Below are positions 42,081-55,330 of a stretch of DNA of 64,000 bases, piece by piece. The notes beneath the pieces were generated by a model. It ran no database searches. It worked only from the letters and a program-made list of their open reading frames with translations, and was not told the origin of the DNA. This DNA comes from Penium margaritaceum (taxonomy: Eukaryota > Streptophyta > Zygnematophyceae > Desmidiales > Peniaceae). Position 1 is the stretch's first letter. Every line of letters begins with the position of its first letter. The position numbers and the translations under genes were made by a program. The stretch spans positions 169,057 to 233,056 of the forward strand of contig SZWC01002415.1 in the NCBI GenBank assembly GCA_023375785.1. The letters run 5' to 3'.

Positions 42081-43660
42081 ACGATCACCTAGGAAGACAT
42101 TGCCAACATTAAAAAAGGTGTAAAATGGGGAAAAACAAACGAAATATAGTTTTTTGTAAGTGATTTATTTCTTAGGAGATTAGGAGGTATGTGATGAGTA
42201 GGATGAGGGAAGTAAGAGGAGGGAGCAACAATATATGGGGAGTGCACATTTAGAAAACAAAAGAGAGGAAGGATAGACTTGATGGAGGTAAAAAAGGAGA
42301 GGGAGGAAGAGAGATAAAGAAGAATAGACATGGAGAGAGACAGCAAAAGGGAGGAGAGGAGACAAGAGTAAGGGAGGATAGAGAATGGGATGGGAGTGAG
42401 GAAAAAGGAAAAGGGAAATGTGTCCCAAGTGTGGAGCACAAGGATAGAAGGTAAAAAATAAGTGGCAAACACAGGCTGAGAGACATGCGAGCAAGAGGTT
42501 GAAAAGTGATGAGAGGATGGATCTTTCCAATATAGGCAAATGAAGAAGACACACATGGTTGTTAGATAACATAGAAAACATCATGCATATATATTTAGAC
42601 CTAAAAACGAGGATACGAGAGAGAGTATGTCACAAAGAGGAGAGGGTGCACATGGAGCATAAATCAAGGACTCCAACACATGCGGCCTCATTTACTAAGA
42701 AGAGAAAGTTGTGCACACAAGTTGAAGAAATAACCTAGTAGGATCTGCAAGGAGACCAAGGAGGAAGGTAAAACCATCAAGCGCACCAAAAATACAAAAC
42801 AATCTTGTGAGAAAGTCTGCTAGAGAAAAAAAAAGAGGAGAAAGGTAGCACTAGAAAAAGGAAACACGCTCTCTTAATGGGGGAGTATTTGAACTGACAT
42901 GGTAGAAGCATGAAAACCCTGTCATATGTGGTGTGCAATGAGGCCAAACCGGTTGATTCATGGGAGAGCCCAAACAAGGCTAGGAGGGGGAGAAGAAGAA
43001 GTACAAGGGAATAATGATGAGCAAAACGAGGAAGAAAGAGGAATAAAGTGGAAGGAAGAGAAAAGAATAGGTTAACATACTTCTCCAACAGTATAAACTA
43101 GCCAAGAGACTACTAGGGAAACAATCTTTACTACTTGATGGAAGGTAACAGTGGGAATAGGGGATGCGGAAAAAACATGGATGGAGGATGTGGAGAAAGG
43201 CGGGAAAAGAAGGCATGAAGAGGAAAAATAGAAAGCATTGGATTCAAATGAGGGTAGAACGAGGATAAAATAAGGACAACGAAGGAGTGAGGATGACAAT
43301 GGGTTGACGGAGGAAGGGCAAGTACAGGGAGGAGAAAGATATTATGCAAAAGTGATAAGATATCAAGGAATGTAGAAATTGAAGGATTGAGGGTGTAGAA
43401 GTGAGGGAAGAAGGGGGAAGAAAAGGAAGAGGGATACATAGATAGATAAATGCATATAGAAAATGAGATGGAAATAACAAAGGGTAGGATGAACACCAGA
43501 GAGAGATTCAGAAGAAAGAGTTACAGTGGTGGGAGTACACCATGGAAGAGGGACTAGAAGGAATTAGGTTGAGGAGAGGATGAGAGGCTCAGAGACAAGG
43601 AGAGAGATGAATAGAGGTGAACAAGAGTATGGAGAGGGAGGGAACGAAGAATAGTGGAGG

Positions 43661-43662
43661 GT

Positions 43663-43744
<82 letters not shown>

Positions 43745-43745
43745 A
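43661..43745. repeat. (GA)n microsatellite
   Basis: Nearly pure GA run within the purine tract. Confidence 0.95.
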
Positions 43746-45599
43746 TGAAATAGAGAGAGAGAGAGAAATAGATAGAGAGAGAGATGGACAGAGGGAGAGA
43801 GAGAGAGAGGGAAAGAGAGAGGGAAACAGAGAGATAGAGATGAAGAGAGAGAGGAGAGAAGAATTTGCATAAAGAGGGAAGGGGGTGGAGGAGAGGAAAA
43901 GATGGTAAACAACCTGGGAAGAGAAGATAGAGTGACAGGGAGGAATATGAGGGAGAAGGAATGAGAAAGGGATGAGAAGAACGATAGGGACAGTATGGCA
44001 AAACATAATAAAATCCTGAGGGAGTGGGAGAGGGAGAGAGCGATAAAGAGAGGTGTAAACATAAAGAGAGAGAATTGAAGGAAGGGACAAAGGGGGAGAA
44101 ATATGGAGTAAAAAGGTATGGAGAAGATGAAAGGGAGGGAAGAAATATGAGGATAGAGAGGTTCAGTGAATTTAAGATAGGGAGAGAAAAATAAGAGAGA
44201 GAGATGGAGAGTTGTAGTGAGAGAGGGCTAGATTGAGGAAGAGAGAGACCTAGTGAGAGTTTCAGAAATGGAGAGAGTGATTAAGGAGATAGAGTGAAAG
44301 ATAGAGAGGGTAAAGGAGAGAGAGGGTAGATATCAAGGAGAAGAGAGAAAATGGAAAACAGAGAGAGGTACAAAGAGATGGAAAGGAGAAACAAAGAGAG
44401 AGACCAAGAGATAAAGAGAGAGATGAAGAGAGACAGAGAGAGAGAGGGAATGCTAGGGGAAGTTACATTGATATAGATTAAGACAAATGGGATATAGATA
44501 AGAAGAGTGAGAGAAGAAATCAAGACAAGGGATAGAGAATTGAAAAGAGAGACAGAGGGAGAGAAAAAAAGAGGGAGATAAAGACAACAATAAAGAGAGA
44601 TAGAAAGATAGAAAGGAAGATTGATAGGGAGAGAAATCAAACAAGGGAGTGAGAGAACAATGGAAATAAAGGAAGAAACATATTGAAATAGAAAGAGGGA
44701 GAGGGAAAGAGAGGGAGAGAAAGAAAAAGAGGAATATATAGAGAGGGAAAGAGGGGGAGAGAGTGAGTGGGAGAGGGAGGGGAAAATGTGGAGAGACATA
44801 AATATTGAGAGGTAGGTGTGAGAGAGAAAGGGAGAGTCATAACTATGATGAGAGAGAGGGTGGGAATGAGAGGGAGAAAGAATGATAAAAATAGAGTATA
44901 AGAGTTTAGAGAGGGTTAGTGAGATAGATATATATTAAGGGGAAGATAGAAAGAGACAAAGAGCGTGAAATAAAGAGAGATAGAAAGCGATATAGAGAGA
45001 GAATTGTAGAGATTGATAGATATATAGAAAGGAAGAGAGAAAGAGGGAGAGAGAAATATATGGAGAGGGAGGAATAGAGAGAGATAAAGAGAGATAGAGA
45101 GAGAGAGAATAAGAGAGATATAGAGGGATGAGAGGAATAAGTAGAGTGAAAATGAATCATATTGAGAGAGGGAGAGAGAGAAAGAGAGAGAGATAGAGAG
45201 AGAGAGAGATAGAGATAGAGAGAGGGAGAGAGAGTAAGAGAGAGATAGAGAATTAGAAAAAGAGATGAATGAAGATAAATGAAGAGCTATAGGGAGAGGG
45301 ATGGGTGAAAAGGAGGGGAAGGGAGGGAGATAAGGAGTGGGTGTTGGAGGGAAAGGAGTGAAAGTCAAGACTGGAGAGATAAGAGAAGGTATAAAATGGA
45401 GGGGTTGATGGAGAGGGATGCAAGTGAGAGAGAGATTGAGAGGGGTGGAAGAGTGAAGGAGGTGAGGTGGGAGGGAAAGAAAGATAAAGAAGATGAGAGG
45501 AGGGAGAAGAAGGTTGAGTGGGTATGAAGGAAATGAGAAGAGAGAGGGAGAAAAAGTATAGGACAATGAGATTATAGAAAGAGATATATATACATATAT

Positions 45600-45627
45600 A
45601 TAGAGAGAGAGAGAGAGATACAGAGAT

Positions 45628-45668
<41 letters not shown>

Positions 45669-45770
45669 GATAGAGAGAGAGAAAGGGATAGAGAGACAGA
45701 GAAAGAGAGAGACAGAGAAAGTGAGATAGAGAGAGATACATAGAGAGAGAGATAGAGAGAGAGAGGTTTA
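45600..45770. repeat. (GA)n/(GATA)-type microsatellite cluster
   Basis: GAGAGAGATAGAGATAGAGA variants and a pure GA core. Confidence 0.93.
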
Positions 45771-45999
45771 TTTATGTTTTTTGAAGAGAAGACGAGGAAG
45801 ATTAAGATTGGAAAGATAAGGGACAATACGGAGAGACAAGGGGGGAAAAGGGTAAGAGTAGGCAAAATTGAGAGGAAAAGATAAAAGATGATGAAGAAAA
45901 AAGAGGGTTGGAGAGAGTAAGAGATGTGGGGGATAAGAAAGAAGAGATTAGAGAGGGGGTGATAGATAGATAAAGAGAAAGGGAGAGCAAAGGAGGGGT

Positions 46000-46030
<31 letters not shown>

Positions 46031-46800
46031 GGATGATAGGGACATTTATGAATGTGGATGGGGGAAAGAGTTAGTAAGATTGGAAAGGGGTGCATGAGAG
46101 AGGAGGGAAAAATTGAGATTAGAGGAGAAGAGAGAGGATAGGCAGGAAGAAGGGGGTCGAGAGTGGTGAAATGAGGAGTAAAGAGATGTAATATTGAAAA
46201 GAATAAGAAGAAAGAAAAGTGTTGGGGATTGTAAAAATATTGCTTAAGGAATATAAAGGAGACATTGCAAAAAATGGGGTAGAGGGAAGAGAAGGGAATG
46301 AGAGGAGGGGGGGAAATGGCAAGAGGAAGGGAAAGAAAAAAGGATATACAGAGATAGACATGCCTAGAAAGAGTGAAAGTCAATCAAGAGAGGGGAGAGA
46401 TTGTTTAGGGCAGAAGACGGTAAGAGAGAGATGAAAAGATATTTGGATTAAGAGAGATAGAGAGAAAGATAAGGAAATTTTAGAAGAGAAAGAAGGGTGG
46501 AAGGGAGGAAGGGAGAGAGGGAGAGAGTGTGGAAAGAGCATGTAAGAGAAGGAGGGAAATTGGTATTGAAAAGAAGAGAGGAAGCAAAGAGAGGTGTATG
46601 AGAGAGAATAGAAGAGAGGAGTAGGATAATTATGCGAGAGAGGAGGGGACATTGGAGAAAGAGAGATAAGAAAATAGGAAGGAGAGAGGAGGATGAAGAT
46701 AAGATGGTGGAGGGAGATGGGGAATGATACTGGTGGGATGAGATGCATTTGGGGAAAGTCCTATAGGAGCAAAAGAAATGTTATAATTCTAAAACAGGCC

Positions 46801-49800
46801 AAAATGGAAACCGGGCATTCATAGGTGATTGAGCTCTATGTTAATCAAGATAATAAGGAACTGAATACGAGAGGGGGCTGTAATTGTTGAGTCATGGGCT
46901 ATAGTTCACTTGGGAGAGTGTGGCTAGGGACAAGCTTCCTGTGTGGAGCTTGGCTTGCATAGAGCTTTACCGAAAACATTTGGCTAAAATAAACGTTAGG
47001 AGGCAAGGAGTTAAGGGCAGAGCTTGCGAATAGGACAAGTTGTGAGCAAGGGGCCAAGAGATGAAGGCGATTCTTGTGGTCATGGAGGGACAAAGCCTAA
47101 GGGAGAAGGCTGCAAAGAATCCAAAGCCTAGTGATGGTGCTAGAAAGGAACCAACGCAATCTGGAAACGGAATAGGGATTACATTATGGAGGGTAAGATA
47201 ACAAAAAACAAATAATGATGAGAACATAAAAATGATGGAATTCAAACAGAAAAGGGGTAACAAAAACCGAGTTTGTAACAAGAACAGATCCCTGAAAGGG
47301 GCAAACCAGACATTGGGGGGGACGGCGGAGAGTATTATTTAGTAGGTACACCAAAACGTGCACAGTGACATTGACGTTGCCTAATGACCAAGTGACGCAT
47401 GAGGCAATTGTAAGTGCCTAAACTTCAATGGTTTGCACATATTATAATAGTCAAGCTCCGCCAACAACAGGGATTGACGTTGATGCGAGGGGAACCGATG
47501 GTTTTTGGTACTGGAAATGGTACTTGTAACAAAGAGAATGTCGATGGCATTGCAAATGAAAATGGGAGTAGAAGAAAAGATGGTAGAGCCCACGTGCCAA
47601 TTCATATGCATGATTTCATGTAAAAAACGCCTCAATATCCTTGAGGCCTTGAGGCATTAAGATGAGGAGAGGGAGATGATGAGGAGAGATGATGAAGAGC
47701 AAAAGATTTTGGTATTTTGAGGGGAAGCTGAGCGTGAAACTTAGTCATGGCTGGGATAAAAATGTTTGCACGCTATGATGCTGCTATCTTGATCATTGAG
47801 GGGTAGGGCTCTTCAAAATTGTGAGAGAGACTTGGTGGGGAGATGTAATTCAGATGATTTTGAACTTTTGCAATCTTGTTTGTACAAATGAGAGCAAGCA
47901 TCCCTGCTGACGTTATGAAATTGAGTCGTCTTCCATAACTCACATAGTTTGACACATGGCTCGGTAAGCCACATGAGGCATGTTTAAAATCACATGAGGC
48001 ATGTGTAATAAAACTCCAATGAAAATTATATCCTAGGATATAAGGAGAGGCAATTTTGGAAAATAATGCAACATGCATGGTGTAATGTGGCTACCATCAG
48101 ATACGGAGAATAAGTAAAATACTATAACTGAATGAGGAATTCTTGCATGAAGGACAGTTATGTTTTCTAATTTGTGAGTACTCATGGGCTTCTAGAGCTA
48201 TTTCATGAAGTATAGATGGATAATTTAATCATAAAAGCATATTTTATGGGAATTGTGGTTACACGACTTCACCTTTTAACCAAGTCGTGGGAATAAATCA
48301 AGGAGATATAAATGGAATGAAAATTTCAGAATCCATATAAAATAATATTTATTCATTGTTGGACAAGTATAAATAAAAATTAATTGAAATTTGATTCACA
48401 CATAATTATAAAAGTTGTTATTTTCAATAAAATGGAATACAATAATTTTTTGACAGAAGTATAAATTTAAATACATTTAAATTTATTTTTACCACAAGTT
48501 TTAAACGTAATTTATAAATTTGGACTTATGTATAACAATTTACATGCATTAAAATACATCGAAATAAAACATTACAAACATATGAATCCATGAGTCAAAC
48601 AATTCAAAGGAATTTAAATTCAAATACAAAACATTACAAACATTGTTTGTGTTCATGCTTTTGGTTTTTGTATTCTCCATATGTTCTTTTGTCAAAGTGT
48701 TTTTTCCTTTCTAGAATTGCTTCAAAACAATGCTTCATAGGATAGAAGTTTAATATTATTTATAAAGTACAATTATTATGGATAAAAATGTTTTTTACAT
48801 ACATGCAACATCAAGAGAGAAAATGTTCTGAATATGAAGGCCCCAAATTCTTTTATCGTTCAAAAGTAAAATATGTAACCAAGCTTAATGCTCACTCTTA
48901 CTTAGTGTATTTAAAAACATATCATGTAGAACTAATTGTTTTTGGGTTTTAACAAATTTTATTAGCTCAAATTGTTGAACTGATCAAATGTTTACCCCTT
49001 AGAGCCTCATATATGTATATTGTACGTGTTCTGATTAACCCAATTCAGATGGTTGTATTGGCTTAATTCCACCTTGTGGTGCATTTCGTCTACTTTGGAG
49101 GAACAAAACATTCACCTTCTAAAATGAAGGGTTGAGAGGTTCATTTTGTTGCCTATAGAAAATCTAAGGTGCCCATGGTGGCCCTCCAAGGTTATAACCC
49201 TTCAGCATCCAGCTCAATGGTGGTTGGTTAGCAAATTAGTAAAACCTTCTTTAACCTCTTGATGACCTTTAAGTTGAAAGTGGCTCTTCAACTTCCAAGT
49301 CTCTCTTCAACTTCAAAGACAAACTACAAAGTCTAAGTGATCATTTAACAACCATCAGTCGGAATCGACCTGTTATTCGTTCCAAATGGTTGTGCTACTA
49401 GTTTGCTGGTTATGCCATTACATGGAACTTCCTAGGCAAGAAATTGTTTAGGAGGCCCTTCTTCAAGTAATTACAAGGGCTTAGATCACTAATGCCTTGA
49501 TAAATATATCACAAATCAAATCATGGTTTTAGATACGTTTTCATGCATCCAGAGTCTACATGCACAAGCCTTGGCCTTTGAAGCTCTAAGATAGTGCCAT
49601 GGAAGTACCTTTTAAAGATGCTCGTGTCTTCTTTAGTGTTATCTAGTGTTTTTACATGTTTTTTTCTCTTATCCACATTTTATAGACTATGTCTGAAGGC
49701 ATCTAGGGGGCGCATTATGAGTTCATAATTCTACAATTGTGTCTAGATGTACTTCTTCATATGATCTACAACATTCTCAATTTATCTGTTCATATTTTGC

Positions 49801-50613
49801 AAGTCATAACATGGCACCAAGGCACGATAACAACCTTAAAGAACAAGACGTTCACTGGCAGGCATGCACAACCATGGAAGGGAAGACAGAAACCATTTAT
49901 GATATAGACATTACTACAGACTTTCATAACATTTAAGAAAAGGCTTCCAAAGTTCTCGTACTTATGCACGATGTGAAATAGATTCTGAAAATCTCTGCAC
50001 TAAAATCCATGTTTTCCCTATGGCTCAAGTGTCGTTCCCTCAACTTAGAGGCTAATACTCTAAGCCTGCATGAAAAGTTCGTATGTAAGGCATAAGGAGT
50101 GGAACTACCCACTCTGAATTACACGATATTAGCTCACAAATAGGAGATGCTACACATCCTCTAATACGAGTCTGAAACATTAATGCTTCATTTTTTGAAA
50201 CACAAGCTAACCATGCCAAGGAATCTAAAAATCAATTAAAATGGGTCGAAAAAATTCCTACAACGTCCTACATAATGCTTATTGAAGACGCATGAACAAC
50301 TATAGATTACTTCACAAAGGTTGCGAAAACTACTATCACAATTTCTGCAATGCTAATTAAAATTGCTAGACTAATAGTAGGATTCAAATCCATTTTTATT
50401 TTTGTACATCTCAGTAGTTGATGAAGCTTAAAATATAGCAGATTTGCCTAAGATAGAAATTGAAACTATGAAAATATTTCACGACGAACTTGTAGACAAT
50501 GGAAGAACGGTAGTCAATTTGTTTATGACAAAGTAGACACTACCGGACCTTCTTAAAAAAATATTTTTGAGAGATGGAAACAGAATAAAGTCAATTATGA
50601 GAGTAATGACAAT
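46801..50613. other. Gene-poor DNA, becoming AT-rich
   Basis: No gene, RNA or mobile element identified apart from the dispersed repeat at 49050-49745. Confidence 0.5.
49050..49745. repeat. Dispersed repeat, copy 1 (pairs with 59095-59795)
   Basis: Shares ordered blocks with copy 2: CCTTGTGGTGCATTTCGTCTA versus CTTGTGGTGCATTTTATCTA, GGCTTAGATCACTAATGCCTT versus GGCTTAGATCACCCATGCCTT, and a GGCGC...AATTGTG end. Strongly diverged. Confidence 0.6.
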
Positions 50614-51217
50614 TGATACTCTTGGAATTTTCTTACGAAACGAACTCTGTGCACATCTGCGATTAGAGAATTCTTTTCTTAGTAACGGCTCAAATCCTGC
50701 CACCGAACCACCTTGACTAATGGTCCTCTGGTCACTCGACCATTCGGAACTGACCGTGAAGTTATCTTCTAATAAAGTGACACTTGACACCTGCCTCTGG
50801 CTAGCGGAAAGAAGCCATTGCTTTGCTCATCTATCTAGTTTTTCCTTTTTTATACTGAGGATGTTCATTCCCTTGAGTGAACTAGAATAGTTCTTCCCAT
50901 CTTGTTCCCCTTTGGTTCCACGGCTTTGCCGTAGTGTCTTGCTCTGCTCACTCCCCGTTCATCTTGCCTTCGCCGACCACTCCCAGTTTGTAGCTCCTAT
51001 GCTTAGCACTTGTCTACCATCACTCACCTCGTTCTCTCCTTGTCTCATCAAACTCCCATTTATCTCGCATCCTCAGAGGCTCACCTCCTTGCATGCTGTG
51101 CGACTAACTCCTTAGGATCCCTCTCACTTCTGTCACTTCGTTGACGTACTCGTGCATATTGCGTTGCTTTTTCCTGCTTCTACTTCAACCGTCCTGTCTC
51201 ATTGCATTCTTTTGACA
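50614..51217 (+). repeat. Element G left LTR
   Basis: Matches 53774-54393 in many blocks: ACCACCTTGACTAATGGTCC, GCCATTGCTTTGCTCATCTAT versus GCCGTTGCTTTGCTCATCTAT, GAGGATGTTCATTCCCTTGAG versus AAGGATGTTCATTCCCTTGAG. Ends TTGACA before the primer site. Confidence 0.83.
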
Positions 51218-51230
51218 TGGTATCAGTGCA
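51218..51230 (+). promoter_or_regulatory. Element G primer-binding site, left
   Basis: TGGTATCAGTGCA, one base off the iMet site TGGTATCAGAGCA. Confidence 0.83.
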
Positions 51231-53765
51231 TTAGGCAACATCACCTGGTTCCCCGTGACTTAGTCATCTCTCTGCCCCTGCCGTCATCTCACTCTTCTGA
51301 TCTGCATGTCTCAGCTGTCGCTCCTACCACTTCCTGTCTTTTCGCTCTAGTTAGCAACTGACAACAGCAATACCGCTTGAAGTGCTCCTTGTGTGAAGAA
51401 ACATCCCCTACGCCCATACTACACCCGTAACTGACAATTGGTGACTCGGCAACATCAACAATCATAAGCAGTTCTCAAGCCACCATCTGCTGTCATCTTC
51501 CTGGAAACTTCCTACCACTTGCCACTCGCAGCACCTCATCAGCCCAGCTCCCGCAAGTGCTTCCGCCTTCTTCATCTTCTCCCTCAGCATCATCTGCCCC
51601 ATCCACCTCGCTTACCTCACGTTGCTCACATCCATTACATCAAGCCACTCTCTTACGCCGCCTCTGATCGTCGTTATCAACGACATATCGCCTTCCACCA
51701 CGAGGATATTGGACACCACCAGGCTTCTTGCCCTTCAATCTCAGGCCAAATGGGGAAGAAGCCATCACTTTCCTGACTCACGAACCGGCGTCACTGCCTA
51801 CCTCAGGACTTGTCTTCCTACACCTATTTTCCTCTAGCTATCAGGATTTCAGACACCATCAGTCGTTTTGCTGGTCAGTCTCGGGCCAACATGTGAACAA
51901 TCCATCACTCTCTTGACAACAAAGGAACTGGTTTCCTCGCTCTGCGCTCATTACCCGCTCTACCATCCGCCCTCTACTGCCATTCCTCTCATTGCATCAT
52001 CATCATCCTTCTCTTGCCAAAATTGCCCTCTCTTCAGCATCTATGCATCCTCCTCATTGGCCATCATCTTTGTCTTCCTTCTTCTTTGTGCCATGAGCGT
52101 CACTATCAATAGTGTCCACATGTTGCCTTCATTTTCCACCTCCTTAACACGCCTTAACGTGGTAAGCCTCCTCTGAGCTTCCTCTGAGCTTCCTCCTCTG
52201 TGCTTCCTCCGTGCTAAGCCTCCTCTGAGCTTCCTTTGCCTTCACTACATGGTCGTGCATCAGCTTTTGCACCATTATCATCAGTAGATTCTCCTAGCAT
52301 ACGTGGTTTAGCCCCTGCACCCATTCAGCCTTCAGTGGCCTCTACCATCATTTGTTTCCTCCTCCTCCACATCGTTGTTCGCTCAACACAAGGATCCGCT
52401 TGGTCACATCGCCCGTTGTCCGAGGACCTGAAGCCATGCCGAAACGTCCTCCAGCTCACGCAGATCGCCCCTACGCCCACGTCTGAATCATCAGCTTTCG
52501 CCTCCTCATCAGCAATCATAAACATCTACTACCAGCACAAGGATCTGCATAAGCTAGGTTTCCGCTTCGCAGTAGCCTGCACCTATGCCAGCAGCAGATT
52601 TCTCACGGCGCATTGGAGATTGCCCTACCCTTGCCGCATCCTACACCTCTATTTTACAACGTATGTGGTTTTGCTCCTGTGCCCACTCTGCCGAACTGCA
52701 TTCCTCTGCCATTATTTGCTTTCATCATCTGCTCGGCACAAGGACCCGCCCGGTCAAATTGCCTGTTCCGCAATGACTTGCGCCCACGCCAAACCTTCCT
52801 CAACGCATGTGGTTTTTCCCCCGTTCCAACTTTGCCATTAATCATCTACGCGCCATCACTCATTTTCATCATCCTCTTGACATGAGTGTCTATTTGGTTG
52901 TATCGCCTGTTGTGCGACAACCTACAACCATGCTTCAGCCTCCGCAACACACCTAGTTCCGTCCCGATGCCAATCCTATTACAAAAATCTCGACTCCTCC
53001 TCACAAGGCGCCACACATGCGATGCTTTTGACCTCCCCTTCTGACCAGCTTTCTAGGAACCTTAACACATGTTGTACAGCGAGGGTGAAACCACTCAGCG
53101 TCCACGTCACCACTGGTGGAAACATGGCAAACCAATCAAGGAAGGGATTCTCGTAGTGACTCATAGAATCGCGATTCTCCACTTCAATGATGCAGACAAA
53201 GCCAACTATGATGATTTGCTTGCTGCAATGGAACTTCATGCAGACGTGAGCTTTGATGACCTTGATATATGGGCCATCTTCAGCAAGGACCGAGGTTATT
53301 TCCATGTCGACATCCCCACTCTGAACATTTTTCAATACTAGAACGACCAAGGTCCGAGGTTATTTCCTCAGTACATTCGTCAGTACCGAGGTTATTTCCT
53401 TGGTACATTCGACAGTGTCGAGGATATTTCCTTAACAAATTTCAAGCTCTTCTCATCTTGTACCTCACCACCGATTGTCTATTTCACTCTATCCTTCTGT
53501 CCAATAATCCCCACTCAGACGGCATCTACGGATTTATGGTCGACATATGCTGAGAATGCAGATGACATAGAGGACACGAGTGGAGAACAAATCAACGAGA
53601 AAAGATCACCATAGAAGACCTTCTTGAGATCCCACACATCCCACCTCTTCATATTCTTCCCAGATCACCAGCTCCACCCACATCCTCACCTCACTCATAC
53701 ATAATAACAGTGGACGTTCCACTAGAGCAGCTCTGAGACTGCACAAAGTGCACTACGTCAGTTTC
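51231..53765 (+). other. Element G interior, no recognised protein
   Basis: Composition is C/T-rich with a leader (51231-51560) that is repeated at 54407-54740. Two related segments at about 52290-52460 and 52650-52860 share CAACACAAGGATCCGC-like, GCCTGTTC/GCCCGTTG and CATGTGGTTTT phrases. A 90-codon frame at 53069-53341 (LDIWAIFSKDRGYFHVDIP) and the 201-codon frame 52236-52841 have no domain I know. A short tandem repeat of CCGAGGTTATTTCC, about 33-bp period, lies at 53287-53430. Confidence 0.45.
53287..53430. repeat. Minisatellite, about 33-bp period, 4 units
   Basis: GGACCGAGGTTATTTCC, GTCCGAGGTTATTTCC, TACCGAGGTTATTTCC and GTCGAGGATATTTCC occur in series, with GTACATTCG(T/A)CAG between. 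Confidence 0.75.
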
Positions 53766-53773
53766 AAGGGGGG
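53766..53773 (+). promoter_or_regulatory. Element G polypurine tract
   Basis: AAGGGGGG directly before TGTTTGAATTTCC. Confidence 0.75.
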
Positions 53774-54393
53774 TGTTTGAATTTCCTCACCAAATTGATT
53801 CCATGCACATTTGTGACTGGATAATTCCTTTCTCAATAACGGTTCAAGTCCTGACACCAAACCACCTTGACTAATGGTCCTTTTGTCTCTCAACCGATTG
53901 AAACACAGCGTCAAGTTATCCCATAATAAAGGAACACTTGACACATGCGTCCGGCTAGCGGAAATAAGCCGTTGCTTTGCTCATCTATCCTGTTTTGCCC
54001 TTTTTATGCCAAGGATGTTCATTCCCTTGAGTCAATGAGAACAGTTCTTCCCATCTTTTTGCCCTTTGGTTCCAGGACTTCGCCGCTGTGTCTTCGCTCT
54101 GCTCACTCCTCGCTCATCTTGCCTTCACTGACCACTCCTAGTTTGCAGCTCTTCACTTTGTTACTCTTGCTTCTTCGATCAGCACCTGTCTACCATTACT
54201 CACCTCGTTCTCTTCTCATCTCATCAAACTCCCATCTATCTCGCATCCTCCAAGGCTCATTTTCGCGCAAGCTCTGAGACTAACTCCATAGGACGGCTCT
54301 CGCTTCCGTCACTTTCCTAACGTACTCATGCATATTCCGCTGATTTTGCTTGCTTCTGCTTCCACCATCCTGTCTCATTGCATTCTTCTGACA
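53774..54393 (+). repeat. Element G right LTR
   Basis: Begins TGTTTGAATTTCC after the polypurine tract; ends TTCTGACA directly before a primer site. Confidence 0.85.
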
Positions 54394-54406
54394 TGGTATC
54401 AGAGCA
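54394..54406 (+). promoter_or_regulatory. Second primer-binding site after the right LTR of element G
   Basis: TGGTATCAGAGCA, exact iMet site. Its presence shows that the right LTR also serves as the 5' LTR of another copy. Confidence 0.87.
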
Positions 54407-55330
54407 TCAAGCAACATCCCTTGGTTCCCCGTGACCCGCTCATCTCTTTGCCGCTGCCATCATCTACCTCCTTCGATCTGCATTCCTCAGGCGTCGCTAC
54501 CGCCACTTCACGTCTCTTTGCACTGCCAGCAGCTGACAACACCAGTATTGCTTGAAGTTCTCCTTGCGCAGAAAAAACGTCTTGTCATCCTAAGAAAGCT
54601 TTGCACCAATACCGCGCCCGCGGCTGAAAATTGGTGACTCGGGTCATAAACAATCGTAAGTAGTTCTCGAGCCACCATCTGCTGTCATCATCCTGGAAGC
54701 TTCATGCTGCGTGCCACTTGCCGCACCTCATCGTCCCAGCTCGCGCAAGTGTTGTGCCTGCTTCTTCTTCTACAATCCTGTCTCATTGTATTATTCTGAC
54801 TGATACATGATTTGACAAATACAAAATGACAAAAAAGGAGAAACAAGATGTTCATGAGCATAGGTGTAGGTGCTACTACAAAGTTCTACACTTATCAAGT
54901 ATATGAAAGTAGAAAATAATGTTTCCAATAGAGGCAGCAAATGTTGCAACATTGATTCATGAAACGAGCTTGAGAAGCGAGAAAATTGTAAATGTTTCTA
55001 TAATGGCAGTCGGAACTCTCATAAAAATCATTGTGACAAAGCTAAGATTAAGGAAAGTGAAGTGTATTGTGCATTTACTACAAGTACGCCACAATCCTAA
55101 AAGGTTGGAATAGAAGAGCATGTGCTTCTTGAAAAATTTTAAATAGAAGAGCACACATGTTTTCCAAATCAAGCATTGCATACCACCAACTGTGGATTTT
55201 ATATAAAAACATCATGTAACCCCTTCATCAATTGCAACTATGTTGCCAACATAGTTAATGCTGGCAAACAGAATGATGCAACTTGACAAAGGCAGAACAA
55301 AAGAGCTAATACAACTTTCTAAAAGAGCGG
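54407..55330 (+). mobile_element. Second leader copy and possible gag remnant
   Basis: 54407-54740 repeats the leader of element G (GACCCGCTCATCTCTTTGCC versus GACTTAGTCATCTCTCTGCC; GAGCCACCATCTGCTGTCAT versus AAGCCACCATCTGCTGTCAT). At 54758-54800 a third short match to the LTR end appears (CCTGTCTCATTG...TTCTGAC). From 54960 the frame ELEKRENCKCFYNGSRNSHK then NHCDKAK looks like a worn zinc-knuckle region. Assignment of that last piece is weak. Confidence 0.5.

Larger units (their letters stand above)
42081..46800. repeat. 4.7-kb purine-strand tract with embedded (GA)n and GAGATA repeats
   Basis: The plus strand is almost entirely A and G, with pure GA runs at about 43661-43745 and 45600-45664 and many GAGAGATAGA-like variants. 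All long minus-strand frames here (up to 216 codons) are Ser/Leu/Pro/Phe-rich shadows of pyrimidine DNA. Confidence 0.92.
50614..54393 (+). mobile_element. Element G: LTR retroelement without recognisable gag-pol
   Basis: LTRs at 50614-51217 and 53774-54393 face the same way. The left one is followed by primer site TGGTATCAGTGCA (51218-51230), and the right one is preceded by tract AAGGGGGG (53766-53773). The 2.5-kb interior has no Gag, protease, RT or integrase motif, so it looks like a non-autonomous large derivative or a heavily decayed element. The right LTR is followed not by a target duplicate but by a second leader. Confidence 0.75.

Noticed and set aside
42089-46748. Many minus-strand frames of 100-216 codons rich in Ser, Leu, Pro, Phe that look like membrane proteins
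   Set aside because: Translation of a pyrimidine strand gives these residues and few stops; overlapping frames are all open to a similar extent.
52236-52841. 201-codon frame inside element G as a candidate gene
   Set aside because: Composition follows C/T-rich repeated leader DNA, overlapping frames are also open, and no domain is recognisable.
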